Assembly (NCBI GenBank): GCA_022730295.1
Contig: DZCM01000008.1
Location: forward strand, 1-45,905
DNA length: 45,905 nucleotides
DNA from: Rhodanobacter sp.
GTDB lineage: Bacteria; Pseudomonadota; Gammaproteobacteria; Xanthomonadales; Rhodanobacteraceae
Direction of reading: 5' to 3'
Each line of letters begins with the position of its first letter. Position 1 is the first letter of the stretch. The notes below the pieces were generated by a model. It ran no database searches. It saw nothing but the letters and a program-made list of their open reading frames with translations, and was not told where the DNA came from. Position numbers and translations under genes: made by a program. Shown here piece by piece: positions 1 through 11,931 of the stretch.

Positions 1-103
1 GACACGCAAGCTGGCGAGCGCAGCAGGTTATACGGCGGGCCGGCGAAAGTTGTGGGATCGGCGCGTCTCCACCCTGCGAGGGAGGGCGGCGGCGCGCTGG
101 TCC

Positions 104-2817
<2,714 letters not shown>

Positions 2818-2821
<4 letters not shown>

Positions 2822-5244
2822 CGTTTGCTCCTGGGTGGCACCTTGTGCGCCGGCTTTTTGGTGTGTGTGGATTTCCTGGTGGCGCGGGTCGCGCTCACCG
2901 TGGCCGCGGGCTGATCGCGGCGGTTCAAGGCGCGCGAGGCGCGGGCGTGGACCTTCTTCAACTGGCCTTGCGCGCGAATCTGCGCCTCGACGCAGGCGAG
3001 CGCGCTCACGTTGACCACGCGCCGCACGGTTGCCTGTGGCGTCAACACGTGAGCGGGTTTGGCCGCGCCCATCAGGATCGGGCCGATCACCACGCCGTCG
3101 GACATCGAACGAGTGATGTTGAAGGTCGAATTGGCGGCGGCGAGGTTGGGGAACACGAAGACGTTGGCGTGGCCGGTCAGTCGGGAATTGGGGAAGATCC
3201 GTTGGCGCAGTTCGGGATCGAGCGCGACATCGGCCTGCATCTCGCCTTCGACCTCAAGCCCGGGTGCGCGTTCGCGCAAGATGCGCAGTACTTCCTGCAT
3301 CTTCAGCGTGGTCGCGGTGACCCGGCTGCCGAAATTGGAGCCCGAGATCAGCGCGACCTTGGGTTTGATTCCGAACAGTTGCAGGCGCGTGGCGGCCTGC
3401 AACGTGGCTTCGGCAATCTGCGCCGCGGCCGGGTCGTGCTGCATGTGGGTGTCAAGGAAGAACGTCAGGCCCTTGTCGTTGGACACTGCTGCCATCGATG
3501 CCAGTTCGTGCACGCCGGAGTCCAGCCCGATGATGTCGCGGATGTAGGCGGCCTTGCGCTGGTAGCGGCCGACCAGGCCGCAGATCAACGCGTCGGCGTC
3601 GCCGCGCGCGACCATCAGTGCCGCCACCGCGGTGGGGCGCGAGCGCACCACCGATTTGGCGAGCGCTGGCGTGATCCCGCGGCGCTGCATCAGCTCGTAG
3701 TAATGCCGCCAGTAGTCATCGAAACGCGGATCGGAATGCAGGTTGACCAGTTCGAAGTCGCGGCCTTCTTCGAGGCGCAAGCCGATGCGCTCGATGCGGC
3801 GCGCGATGATGTCCGGGCGGCCAATCAGGATGGGTTTGACCAGCCCCTCGTCGACCAGGGTTTGCACCGCGCGCAGCACGGTTTCTTCCTCGCCCTCGGC
3901 GTAGGCAACTCGCATCGGCTGTGCGCGGGCCCGCTCGAACACCGGCTTCATCACGAGACCGGTGCGGAACACGAACTGGCTGAGCTTGTCGATGTACGCG
4001 TGCAGGTCCTTCAGGGGGTGCGTGGCCACGCCCGAATCCATCGCGGCCTTGGCCACCGCCGGTGCCACCTGCACCAGCAGGCGTGGATCGAACGGACGCG
4101 GGATCAGGTATTCGGCGCCGAAATGGGGCACTTTGCCGCCATAGGCGCGTTGCGCAACGTCCGATGCCTCGCGGCGCGCCAATTGCGCGATTGCGTGCAC
4201 GCAGGCAACCTTCATGTCCTCGTTGATCCCGGTCGCGCCAACATCCAGCGCGCCGCGGAAAATGTACGGAAAACACAGGGCATTGTTGACCTGGTTCGGA
4301 TAGTCCGAACGGCCGGTCGCGATGACGGCATCAGGTTTTGCCGCGCGCACTTCCTCGGGCGTGATTTCCGGCGTGGGGTTTGCCAATGCCAGGATCACCG
4401 GGCGATCGGCCATGGTCGCGACCATGGCGCGCTTCAGCACGCCGCCCGCCGATACGCCGAGGAACACGTCGGCGCCCTTGACGATATCCGCCAGCGTGCG
4501 GGCTTTGGTCTTGCGCGCGTAATGTTTGAGGCTGGCGTCGAGGCCGGGCCGGCCCTCGTAGAGCACGCCATCCTTGTCGCTGACCATGATGTTGGCGGGC
4601 TTGACCCCTAGTCGTACCAGCATGTCGAGGCAGGCGATACCGGCCGCGCCGGCGCCGGATGCGGCCACCTTTACCTCGCCGATTTGCTTGCCGACCACGA
4701 TCAGCGCGTTGGTGAGCGCGGCGCCGACGATGATCGCGGTGCCGTGCTGGTCATCGTGGAACACCGGAATGTGCATGCGCTCGCGCAGCTTGCGCTCGAC
4801 GTAGAAGCACTCCGGGGCCTTGATGTCTTCGAGGTTGATGCCGCCGAAGGTGGGCTCCAGCGCGGCGATGATCTCGACCAGCTTGTCCGGATCGCGCTCG
4901 TCGATTTCGATGTCGAACACGTCGATGCCGGCGAACTTGCGAAACAGCATGCCCTTGCCTTCCATGACGGGCTTGCCGGCCAGTGGGCCGATGGCCCCGA
5001 GGCCCAGTACCGCGGTGCCGTTGGTGATCACGCCCACCAGATTGCCACGCGCGGTCAACGCGTGGGCTTCGTTGGGGTCGTCCACGATCGCCTCGCAGGC
5101 CGCGGCCACGCCCGGTGAATACGCCAGCGACAAGTCGCGCGCCGTCAGTAGCGATTTGGTGGGCGTGATGCGGATTTTTCCGGCGGGCGGGTGCCGGTGA
5201 TATTCCAACGCCGCTTGCTTGAGTTCCTCGGGAAGACTGGCCAT
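2818..5244 (-). CDS. maeB: NADP-dependent malic enzyme with phosphotransacetylase-like domain
   Basis: This is a MaeB-type malic enzyme of about 808 residues that oxidatively decarboxylates malate to pyruvate with NADP. The N-terminal half carries the malic enzyme domain ([19 protein letters not shown]-like DDQHGTA, and an NAD(P)-binding GAGAAG). The C-terminal half resembles phosphate acetyltransferase, which in this family is usually regulatory and senses acetyl-CoA. I placed the start at [16 protein letters not shown] because family members begin just before this helix. In-frame starts at 5274 and 5304 are possible, and no start has a strong ribosome site. The last 45 or so residues form a basic, Thr/Ala/Lys-rich tail that is unusual for the family. 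The stop overlaps the aceE start by 4 bp. Confidence 0.95.
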
Positions 5245-5370
5245 GTTGCGTGCACGCGATTTCGGACCGTTCATCCTAACACTTCGGTGGGTTTGGACCG
5301 GCATGCCCCCTGCCGGAAAACCCGCTACAGTCGACCCCGATATCCGTCGATGGCCGGGGGGCGCGGACGC

Positions 5371-7050
5371 ATGGATCGTGGCTGGTTACGTTGGGGGCTG
5401 CTGCTGTTGCTGTGCTGGCCGTTGGCGGCCTGGGCGGGCAGTGCGAGTGTTCGCGTCGCCAAGCTGTCCGGGCCACCTGCCGCGATGGGCACGCTGGCGC
5501 CGCCGCCCGCAAACGCTGACCGCGGGGCCACGATCACCTGGCTGCACGCCCCGCACGGCCGCACCGTCTGGCGCGCGCTATACCTTGCCGGCGACTGGAC
5601 GCAGGCCAGCCCGCCGTTGCTGTCGATCGGCGGCAACACGCGCGCGCGCGCGACGGTGTACCTGCCGCCTGACTATCGGCCGCACACCGATACCATTTTC
5701 GAGGCGTCGCTGAATCCGACCTTGTCGCACCACGAGGTGGTGTACCGCCTGCCGCCGGATCTGCGCGCCGACCAGCCGATCTATGTGGAACTTGGTGATC
5801 CCGGCCAGACCCAGCCGCTGCGAGTCCGGATCACCGACGAGGCGACCTATCGGGTGGGGGATTTGTGGCACGTGCGCCTGAGCACGTTTTTCAACAGCGT
5901 GCAGTTGTCGATGGTGCTGGTGATCGTGTGCTTCTGGATCGTCCTGCGCGACCGGATGTTCCTGTATTTCATCGTCTACGTCGCGGCGCAGATTGTGTAC
6001 GTGCTGGCGGCGTCCGGCGAGCTGTACGCACTGCCGGGCGCGGCGCTGTTGAGCCCGCTCGGCTACCACGTCGGCCAGTGTGCGGCGGCGCTGGCGGCGG
6101 CCTTCTCCGTCTGGTTCATCCTCGATTTTGCGGACCTGCGCGCCAATACCCCGAGGCTGGCGGCGTGGCTGGGCGCGCTGCGCTGGCCGTATATTGCGAT
6201 GGCTGTGCTGATCTGGCTGCCGTTCCTGCGGCCGGATGCCTGGCTGCCCAACACCGTCAATATGTTGTTGATCGTGACCACGGTGCTGGCCCTGACCTCG
6301 GCCTGGATGGCCTGGCGCCAGGGCAACCGCCAGGCCGGGTTCTTCCTGCTGTCGTGGGTGCCGTTGATGGCGCTCACCGTGATCCGGGTGGTGCAGTTGA
6401 TCGCTGGATTGCCGCTGCCGGCGTGGCTGGAGTACGGTTTTCCGGGCAGCATGGCATGGGCCGCGGTGATCATCACCGTGGGCCTTGCCGATCGCACCCT
6501 GCAAGCGCGCAACGAACGCGACAAGGCCACCCGCATGGCGCAGTTCGATCCGCTGACCGGCGTGTTCAACCGCCGCGCGATCATGGAAAGGTTGCACGAG
6601 ACCTGGCAAGGCGGGTCGGCCACACCCGAACCGCTGGCGGTGTTGTTCCTCGATCTCGATCACTTCAAGCAGATCAATGACAGCCGCGGCCACGCCGCAG
6701 GCGATGCCTGCCTTGCGGCAGTCACGGAAGCCATCCGCGCCGAACTCGGCGAGGCCGATCGCGTGGGCCGCTATGGCGGCGAGGAATTCGTGGTGGTACT
6801 GCGCGGCGACAGTGCACGGATGGCAGCGCCGCTGGCCGGACGCATTGCCACGCGCGTGGCCGCATTGCGGGTGGCGGCGGGCGAGCGCCTGATCGCGTTG
6901 ACGGTCAGCATCGGCGTGGCCGTGCGCGACGCCAACATGGCCAGCCCCGAGGCGTTGGTCGATCACGCCGATGCGGCGCAGTACCAGGCCAAAGCTGAAG
7001 GGCGCAACCGCGTGGTGGTGTACCAGCCGGTTGCGGCGGCTGCGCGCTGA
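5371..7050 (+). CDS. Membrane diguanylate cyclase with 7TMR-DISM sensor
   Basis: This 559-residue inner-membrane protein is predicted to make cyclic di-GMP from two GTP. It has an N-terminal signal peptide (GLLLLLCWPLAAWA), a periplasmic beta-rich domain to about residue 165 of the 7TMR-DISMED2 type, and seven hydrophobic segments (7TMR-DISM). The C-terminal GGDEF domain begins at FDPLTGVFNRR. The active-site motif is GGEEF at residues 469-473, and the metal/substrate motif LDHFKQIND is present. The allosteric I-site RxxD, expected five residues before GGEEF, is replaced by GEAD, so product inhibition at that site is unlikely. The start at 5371 gives a clean signal peptide and follows a GGGGG run; an ATG at 5350 is also possible. 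It is divergent from maeB, with a hairpin at 5298-5316 between them. Confidence 0.9.
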   Translation: MDRGWLRWGLLLLLCWPLAAWAGSASVRVAKLSGPPAAMGTLAPPPANADRGATITWLHAPHGRTVWRALYLAGDWTQASPPLLSIGGNTRARATVYLPPDYRPHTDTIFEASLNPTLSHHEVVYRLPPDLRADQPIYVELGDPGQTQPLRVRITDEATYRVGDLWHVRLSTFFNSVQLSMVLVIVCFWIVLRDRMFLYFIVYVAAQIVYVLAASGELYALPGAALLSPLGYHVGQCAAALAAAFSVWFILDFADLRANTPRLAAWLGALRWPYIAMAVLIWLPFLRPDAWLPNTVNMLLIVTTVLALTSAWMAWRQGNRQAGFFLLSWVPLMALTVIRVVQLIAGLPLPAWLEYGFPGSMAWAAVIITVGLADRTLQARNERDKATRMAQFDPLTGVFNRRAIMERLHETWQGGSATPEPLAVLFLDLDHFKQINDSRGHAAGDACLAAVTEAIRAELGEADRVGRYGGEEFVVVLRGDSARMAAPLAGRIATRVAALRVAAGERLIALTVSIGVAVRDANMASPEALVDHADAAQYQAKAEGRNRVVVYQPVAAAAR

Positions 7051-7079
7051 ACGGTTGCTTGCGTGGCACACTTGCGCGC

Positions 7080-7865
7080 ATGACCGACAAGCAAACCATC
7101 GTCAACGACTGGCTGCCGCGCTACACCGGCGAGCGGCTGGAAAACTTCGGCAACTACGTGTTGCTGACCAACTTCATCGGCTACCTCGAACGCTTCTGCG
7201 AGCTGACCGGTGCCGCGATCGTCGATCGCGAACGGCCGATGCCATGCGCAACCGCCGATGGTCTGACCATGATCAACTTTGGCATGGGCAGTCCGAACGC
7301 CGCGACGGTGATGGACCTTTTGACCGCGGTGATGCCCAAAGCAGTGCTGTTCCTCGGCAAATGCGGCGGCTTGAAGCGCAAGAACCAACTCGGCGATTTG
7401 ATCCTGCCGATCGCCGCGATCCGCGGCGAAGGTACCAGCGACGACTACCTTCCGCCCAAGGTACCGGCGCTGCCGGCCTTCCAGTTGCAGCGTGGTGTGT
7501 CCACCATGATCCGCGACCTCGGCCATGATTACTGGACCGGTACGGTGTTCACCACCAACCGGCGCGTGTGGGAATTCGACGATGACTTCAGGGCATACCT
7601 GCGCACGCTGCGCTGCATGGCCATCGACATGGAAACCGCGACGATCTTCGCCGCTGGCTTCGCCAACCGCATTCCGTCCGGCGCGCTGCTGCTGGTGTCC
7701 GATCAGCCTATGGTTCCCGAAGGCGTCAAGACCGCCGCCAGCGACGCCAAGGTCAAGGCACAATTCGTCGACGACCACCTGCGCATCGGCATCGAGGCAC
7801 TGAAACTGGTGCGCCGCAACGGCCGCAGCATGAAGCACCTGCGCTTCGAAGATGAGTTGGAGTGA
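7080..7865 (+). CDS. AMP nucleosidase-like protein (short form)
   Basis: This 261-residue protein is of the nucleoside phosphorylase fold. It resembles the short AMP nucleosidase-like family, which would hydrolyse AMP to adenine and ribose 5-phosphate. The N-terminal segment KQTIVNDWLPRYTG and the phosphorylase-type segments GMGSPNAATVMDLL, LFLGKCGGLKRKN, ATIFAAGFANRIP and LLVSDQPM support the family. It is much shorter than enterobacterial Amn (484 residues) and lacks the N-terminal regulatory domain. The start at MTDKQ was chosen by family similarity; an upstream in-frame start exists at 7059. It follows the diguanylate cyclase by 29 bp, so the two could share a transcript. A strong hairpin follows the stop. 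Substrate specificity is inferred from the family only. Confidence 0.85.
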   Translation: MTDKQTIVNDWLPRYTGERLENFGNYVLLTNFIGYLERFCELTGAAIVDRERPMPCATADGLTMINFGMGSPNAATVMDLLTAVMPKAVLFLGKCGGLKRKNQLGDLILPIAAIRGEGTSDDYLPPKVPALPAFQLQRGVSTMIRDLGHDYWTGTVFTTNRRVWEFDDDFRAYLRTLRCMAIDMETATIFAAGFANRIPSGALLLVSDQPMVPEGVKTAASDAKVKAQFVDDHLRIGIEALKLVRRNGRSMKHLRFEDELE

Positions 7866-7880
7866 TGTTGTAGCATCCCC

Positions 7881-7909
7881 CGCTGCGATTGCCTGCGGCA
7901 AACGCAGCG
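7881..7909. terminator. Hairpin after AMP nucleosidase gene
   Basis: CGCTGCG (7881-7887) pairs with CGCAGCG (7903-7909), and an inner TTGCC/GGCAA stem closes on a TGC loop. It lies 16 bp after the stop codon. No good T-run follows on either strand, so it may be a weak intrinsic terminator or an RNA 3'-end stabiliser. Confidence 0.5.
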
Positions 7910-7961
7910 CCCCCTTCGTTTCGAAGGCGGTGAAAGCTGTGCCCGTTGTCCTTTCCATATC

Positions 7962-8084
7962 GTGTTCCTGTGCGTGATCGCGTGGGTGGTGTTTTACGTC
8001 GCGACCATGTGGGACGTGCCCGCGAAGTACCAGTACTCGCCGACCTTCGGTGCACCGGCCCCGGTGTCCGCCCCGGCGAAGTAG
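7962..8084 (+). CDS. Possible small membrane peptide
   Basis: A GTG-initiated reading frame of 40 codons encodes one hydrophobic helix (VFLCVIAWVVFYVA) followed by a Pro/Ala-rich tail ending in VSAPAK. The composition looks protein-like, and the frame stays open upstream of the GTG. No ribosome site is visible and no homologue is recognised. It could be the surviving end of a decayed gene. Its stop lies 3 bp from the end of the convergent SirB-like gene. Confidence 0.22.
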   Translation: MFLCVIAWVVFYVATMWDVPAKYQYSPTFGAPAPVSAPAK

Positions 8085-8087
8085 GTT

Positions 8088-8483
8088 TCACAACCCCGCG
8101 AAAATTCCCAACGGGTTGTGCGCACGCGCGACCGTGACGATGAACAGGAACACGACGACCGCAGCGCCGAAGCAGGTTGCGCGGATCACCCGCGTGCGTC
8201 CGCGCCGCAGTGCGAACACGCCGAGCACGATGTAGGCGACCAGCAGCAGCACCTTGACGGTGAGCCACGCCTGCACGAACGGATACTGATGGATGATCAT
8301 GGTCAGCGCGATCGCCGCGGCCAGCAAGGTGACATCGATCGCAACCGAGATGCGCCGCAGCGCCTTGTGATTGGCGAGCGGCAGTCCGGCCAGCATCATG
8401 CAGCCGCGCGCGAAGAACAGAGTGCCGGACACGATCACGCAGCCGATGTGGGTCCAGAGGATTTGCAGGTACCATGCGGCCAT
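8088..8483 (-). CDS. SirB-family integral membrane protein
   Basis: This 131-residue, very hydrophobic protein has four predicted transmembrane helices. It resembles the SirB/SirB2 family: a first helix with LQILWTHIGCVIVSGTLFF, a central DVTLLAAAIALTM helix, and a VKVLLLVAYIVLGVFALRRG segment. The name comes from a Salmonella regulator of invasion, but the molecular function is unknown and no virulence role should be read into it here. It stands alone on the minus strand between a plus-strand gene and the FNR-type regulator. The length matches the family (about 125-130 residues). Confidence 0.82.
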   Translation of the reverse strand: MAAWYLQILWTHIGCVIVSGTLFFARGCMMLAGLPLANHKALRRISVAIDVTLLAAAIALTMIIHQYPFVQAWLTVKVLLLVAYIVLGVFALRRGRTRVIRATCFGAAVVVFLFIVTVARAHNPLGIFAGL

Positions 8484-8565
8484 GGCGGGCGGGTTCGCAT
8501 GGGGACGGGCCCGAAGTATGGCTGCGGGTGCGGGGGCGTGGATTGACCTTGCTCATGCAGATGCT

Positions 8566-8590
8566 GGATCCCGGGCTGCGCCGGGATGAC
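8566..8590. repeat. REP-like palindromic unit
   Basis: ATCCCGG (8568-8574) and CCGGGAT (8581-8587) form a perfect 7-bp stem around GCTGCG, followed by GACGG. This has the form of the REP/BIME units common between proteobacterial genes. It lies between the FNR-type gene and the SirB-like gene. Confidence 0.6.
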
Positions 8591-8617
8591 GGAAATCCGA
8601 AGTTGCAGCGACTCGAC

Positions 8618-9391
8618 TTATACGCCCAGCACGCAGCGCGCCAGTTCGCGCAAGCGCGGCGGATCCAGCAGCTCGACGCTGCGGCCTTCGATTGCGATCA
8701 ACTTCTGCTCGCGGAAACGCCCGAGCACGCGGCTGACGGTTTCGGCGGCAAGGCGCAGGTAATTGGCGATGTCGGCGCGCGCCATGCTGAGCCGGAAATG
8801 CGTGCCGGAAAGCCCGCGCGCAGCGTAGCGGTCGCCGAGGTCAATCAAGAACGCGGCCATGCGCTCGTCGGCCGAATGGTCGCAGGCCAGCAGGGTGGCC
8901 GAGCCGAGTTCCTTGCTGAGCAGGCGGAACAAGTGCTGCTGCACGCGCGGTTGCCGTGATGCCAACGCACTCATGGCCGGGAACGAAAACCGGCAGCACT
9001 GGGTGACTTCCAGCGCGATCGCGTCGCACGGATAGTGTTCCGGATAAATCGCGTCGAGGCCGACGAGTTCGCCCGGCAAATAAAACCCAAGTACCTGCTC
9101 GCGGCCTTCCGCGTCGACCAGGGTGGTTTTCACCATGCCCGAACGCACGGCGTAGAGCGCGCGAAACGGATCGCCGTTGCGGAAGATGTGGTAGCCGGGC
9201 TCGAACGGCCCGACGTGTTCGACGAGGCAGTGCAGTTCCGACAACTCGGTTTTGCCGTAGCCCACGACCACGCAGGATTCGGCGAACGCGCAACTGGTGC
9301 AGAAATGTTCGGCGTCGCCATCGTTCGACGGCATGCTGGTGCCGAACTTCGATGTCGTGCCGGTGCGGGAGGGTGAGGTGCGCGATTCCAT
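8618..9391 (-). CDS. fnr: FNR-type oxygen-sensing transcription regulator
   Basis: This is a 257-residue Crp/Fnr-family regulator. The N-terminal cysteines follow the FNR pattern C-x2-C-x5-C (C31, C34, C40). A fourth cysteine is at the expected place after the cNMP-like barrel (CC132-133, aligning with E. coli C122), so a [4Fe-4S] oxygen sensor is likely. The C-terminal helix-turn-helix has the recognition motif ETVSR, as in FNR, which predicts binding to FNR-type TTGAT-N4-ATCAA sites. I saw no such site in its own upstream region. The start is uncertain; MPSNDGDAE at 9334 would still include all cysteines. It lies 66 bp downstream of the FAH-family gene on the same strand. Confidence 0.88.
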   Translation of the reverse strand: MESRTSPSRTGTTSKFGTSMPSNDGDAEHFCTSCAFAESCVVVGYGKTELSELHCLVEHVGPFEPGYHIFRNGDPFRALYAVRSGMVKTTLVDAEGREQVLGFYLPGELVGLDAIYPEHYPCDAIALEVTQCCRFSFPAMSALASRQPRVQQHLFRLLSKELGSATLLACDHSADERMAAFLIDLGDRYAARGLSGTHFRLSMARADIANYLRLAAETVSRVLGRFREQKLIAIEGRSVELLDPPRLRELARCVLGV

Positions 9392-9457
9392 GGGATATCT
9401 GGCGCGGGTACGTTGCGGTACCGATGGGAGCAGTTTAGCGCAGGCGCCAGGGCGCGC

Positions 9458-10453
9458 TCAGGCACCCGGCGCCGCGATTTCCTGTTCGATGGCCCCGAAG
9501 ATCGAATTGCCATCCGCATCGTGCATGTCGATCTTCACCGTGTTGCCGTATTTCAGGAACGGTGTCTTCGGTTCACCGTCACGCAATTTTTCAACCGTGC
9601 GTTGCTCGGCGAGGCACGAAGCGCCGCGGCTGGTGTCCTGATTGGCGATGGTGCCGGATCCCACAATGGTGCCGGCCGTGAGCGGGCGCGTCTTGGCGGC
9701 ATGCGCGACCAGTTGGGCAAAGCTGAACTGCATGTCTTCGCCGGCTTCGGCTTCGCCGAACCACTGGCCGTTGATCCAGGTGCGCATCGCCAGGTGCACC
9801 TTGCTGCCCTTCCACGCATCGCGCAGCTCGTCGGGTGTCGCCAGCACCGGCGACAGCGCCGAACGCGGCTTGGATTGCAGGAAACCGAAGCCCTTGGCGA
9901 GTTCGCCCGGAATCAAGTTGCGCAAGCTCACGTCGTTGACGAGGCCAATCAACTGGATGTGCTCGGCGGCCTGTGCCGGCATCACCGCCATCGGCACGTC
10001 GTCGGTGACGACGACCACTTCGGCTTCGAGATCGATGCCGTAGTCTTCGCTTGACACGCGCACCGGGTCGCGAGGACCGAGAAAGCCGGCGCTGGTGGCC
10101 TGGTACATCAGCGGATCGGTGTAGAAGGATTCCGGCACCGTCGCGCCACGTGCCTTGCGCACGCGCTCGACGTGCGGCAGGTAAGCGCTGCCGTCGACGA
10201 ATTCATAGGCGCGCGGCAGCGGCGCGGCGAGTGCGTGGAAGTCGATGGCGAAAGCGTTGGCCACGGCAAGGTTTCGGTGCAGGCACAGCGCGTCATACAG
10301 CGCGTGCAGGCGCGGCGCGGCATTTTGCCAATCATCCAGCGCGGCCTGCAGGGTCGGCGCGATGCCGGTGGCGCGCACGCCGTGGGCGAGGTCGCGGCTG
10401 ACCACGATGAGGGTGCCGTCACGGCCACCTTCCTTGAGTGATGCAAGTTTCAT
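9458..10453 (-). CDS. Fumarylacetoacetate hydrolase family protein
   Basis: This 331-residue FAA-hydrolase-family enzyme would cleave fumarylacetoacetate to fumarate and acetoacetate, the last step of tyrosine breakdown, or a related diketone. Family signatures are GIDLEAEVVVVTDDVP (metal ligands), GLVNDVSLRNLIP, LQSKPRSALSP and GSGTIANQD. The ATG start at 10453 is preceded at good spacing by AGGAA; a GTG six bases upstream would leave no spacing. It follows hmgA by 69 bp on the same strand, with hppD further upstream, so the three probably work as one pathway. The length is shorter than mammalian FAH but normal for this bacterial type. Confidence 0.88.
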   Translation of the reverse strand: MKLASLKEGGRDGTLIVVSRDLAHGVRATGIAPTLQAALDDWQNAAPRLHALYDALCLHRNLAVANAFAIDFHALAAPLPRAYEFVDGSAYLPHVERVRKARGATVPESFYTDPLMYQATSAGFLGPRDPVRVSSEDYGIDLEAEVVVVTDDVPMAVMPAQAAEHIQLIGLVNDVSLRNLIPGELAKGFGFLQSKPRSALSPVLATPDELRDAWKGSKVHLAMRTWINGQWFGEAEAGEDMQFSFAQLVAHAAKTRPLTAGTIVGSGTIANQDTSRGASCLAEQRTVEKLRDGEPKTPFLKYGNTVKIDMHDADGNSIFGAIEQEIAAPGA

Positions 10454-10522
10454 GGGCACGTTCCTGTTTGCTGTGTGCCAGCCGGGGCCGGCGCGCGTGA
10501 ACTGTTCCGCTGCCGCCAGGCG

Positions 10523-11830
10523 TCAGCGCCGCGACGGATCGAACTGTTTGGCCAGATCCTGCCAGCACTGCCAATAGTTGCGCTGGCGCTGCGGGGCATC
10601 CAGGGCTTGGGCCGTGGGGTGGATCACCGCGCGGGTTTCGAACATGAAGGCCATGGTATCGACGATGTGCTGGGGTTGCGAGGTGTCCACCGCAAGGCCC
10701 TTCGCGTGGCTGGCCGCATCCGGCCCGTGCCCGGTCATGCAGTTGTGCAGGCTTGCGCCACCCGGCACGAAGCCGCCCTCGGCGGTTGCATCCTTGGCGT
10801 CGTATTCGCCGTGGATCAGGCCCATGAACTCGGAGGCGATGTTGCGGTGGAACCACGGCGGGCGGAACGTGTGTTCGGCCACCAGCCAGCGCGGCGGGAA
10901 GATCGCGAAATCCATGTTGGCCGTGCCGAACGTATCCGACGGCGAGGTCAGCACCGTGAAGATTGACGGGTCGGGGTGGTCGTAACTGATCGAACCGATG
11001 GTGTTGAAGCGGCGCAAGTCGTAGCGATAAGGCGCGTTGCTGCCGTGCCAGGCCACCACATCCAGCGGCGAGTGGCCGATGGGCGCGCGCCACAGATTGC
11101 CCTGGAACTTGGCGAGCAGTTCGAACTCACCTTCGACATCTTCGCAGGCCGCAACTGGCGCTTCGAAATCGCGCGCGTTGGCGTTGCCGTTGGTGCCGAT
11201 GGGGCCCAGCTCCGGCAGGCGCAGGTGCGCGCCGAAGTTCTCGCACAGCCAGCCGCGCGCGCTGCCATCCAGCGGGTCCACTGTGAAACGCACGCCGCGC
11301 GGGATCAGGGCAATCTGCTGCGGCTCGATGTCGAGCACGCCGAATTCGGTGGCGATGCGCAAGCTGCCCTGCTGCGGCACGATCAGCAGCTCGGCGTCGG
11401 CGTCGTAGAAGTAGCGCCCCGCCATCGGCTGATTGCAGGCGTACAGGTGGATGCCGATGCCGGATTGGCTGGCCGGCGAGCCGTTGCCGGCGATGGTGAA
11501 AAGGCCGTCGATGAAATCGGTAGGCGCAGAGGGCAGCGGGAACGGGCTCCAGCGGTAACGCTCCGGCGATGTCGTGCCGTCGTCGAAGTGGTTGTGGAAG
11601 CGCGGCTGTGCGTGTGCTTCGAAGCGGCCGTGCGTGGCGCCGGGGCGAATCCGGTACAGCCAGCTGCGGTGGTTGGCGTGGCGCGGCGCGGTGAAGGCGG
11701 TGCCGGACAACTGCTCCGCGTACAGGCCGTAGGGCACCTTCTGCGGCGAGTTCTGCCCAACGGGCAGCGCGCCTTCCAGCGCCTCGCTCGCGTGTTCATT
11801 GCCGAAACCTGTCAGGTACATCAGCGTCAT
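10523..11830 (-). CDS. hmgA: Homogentisate 1,2-dioxygenase
   Basis: This 435-residue iron dioxygenase opens the ring of homogentisate to maleylacetoacetate in tyrosine and phenylalanine catabolism. The iron ligand segment [18 protein letters not shown] supplies the first His and the Glu, and the GHGPDAASH segment supplies the last His. The N-terminus [13 protein letters not shown] is typical. The start at 11830 has GAGGA about eight bases upstream, which decides against the in-frame codon at 11881. It is transcribed in the same direction as hppD, 101 bp away across a short repeat. No maleylacetoacetate isomerase gene is visible nearby, so that step is encoded elsewhere or is non-enzymatic. 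Confidence 0.96.
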   Translation of the reverse strand: MTLMYLTGFGNEHASEALEGALPVGQNSPQKVPYGLYAEQLSGTAFTAPRHANHRSWLYRIRPGATHGRFEAHAQPRFHNHFDDGTTSPERYRWSPFPLPSAPTDFIDGLFTIAGNGSPASQSGIGIHLYACNQPMAGRYFYDADAELLIVPQQGSLRIATEFGVLDIEPQQIALIPRGVRFTVDPLDGSARGWLCENFGAHLRLPELGPIGTNGNANARDFEAPVAACEDVEGEFELLAKFQGNLWRAPIGHSPLDVVAWHGSNAPYRYDLRRFNTIGSISYDHPDPSIFTVLTSPSDTFGTANMDFAIFPPRWLVAEHTFRPPWFHRNIASEFMGLIHGEYDAKDATAEGGFVPGGASLHNCMTGHGPDAASHAKGLAVDTSQPQHIVDTMAFMFETRAVIHPTAQALDAPQRQRNYWQCWQDLAKQFDPSRR

Positions 11831-11854
11831 GACGATTTCCTCGAAGAGCCTTGG

Positions 11855-11923
11855 CCACGGATCACCACCGATCAACGCCAAAGGGGTCCTGATTTATCCG
11901 TGGGTATCCGTGTAAATCCGCGG
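11855..11923. repeat. ATCCGTG-type intergenic repeat
   Basis: Three ATCCGTG-like units start exactly 10 bp apart at 11896, 11906 and 11916. An inverted CCACGGAT copy is at 11855-11862 and a weaker one about 10 bp later. The whole could fold into a long imperfect hairpin between hppD and hmgA. Confidence 0.55.
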
Positions 11924-11931
11924 TAAAAAAA

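Noticed and set aside
2845-4611. Long plus-strand open frame opposite maeB
   Set aside because: Antisense shadow of a conserved enzyme, with no recognisable domain.
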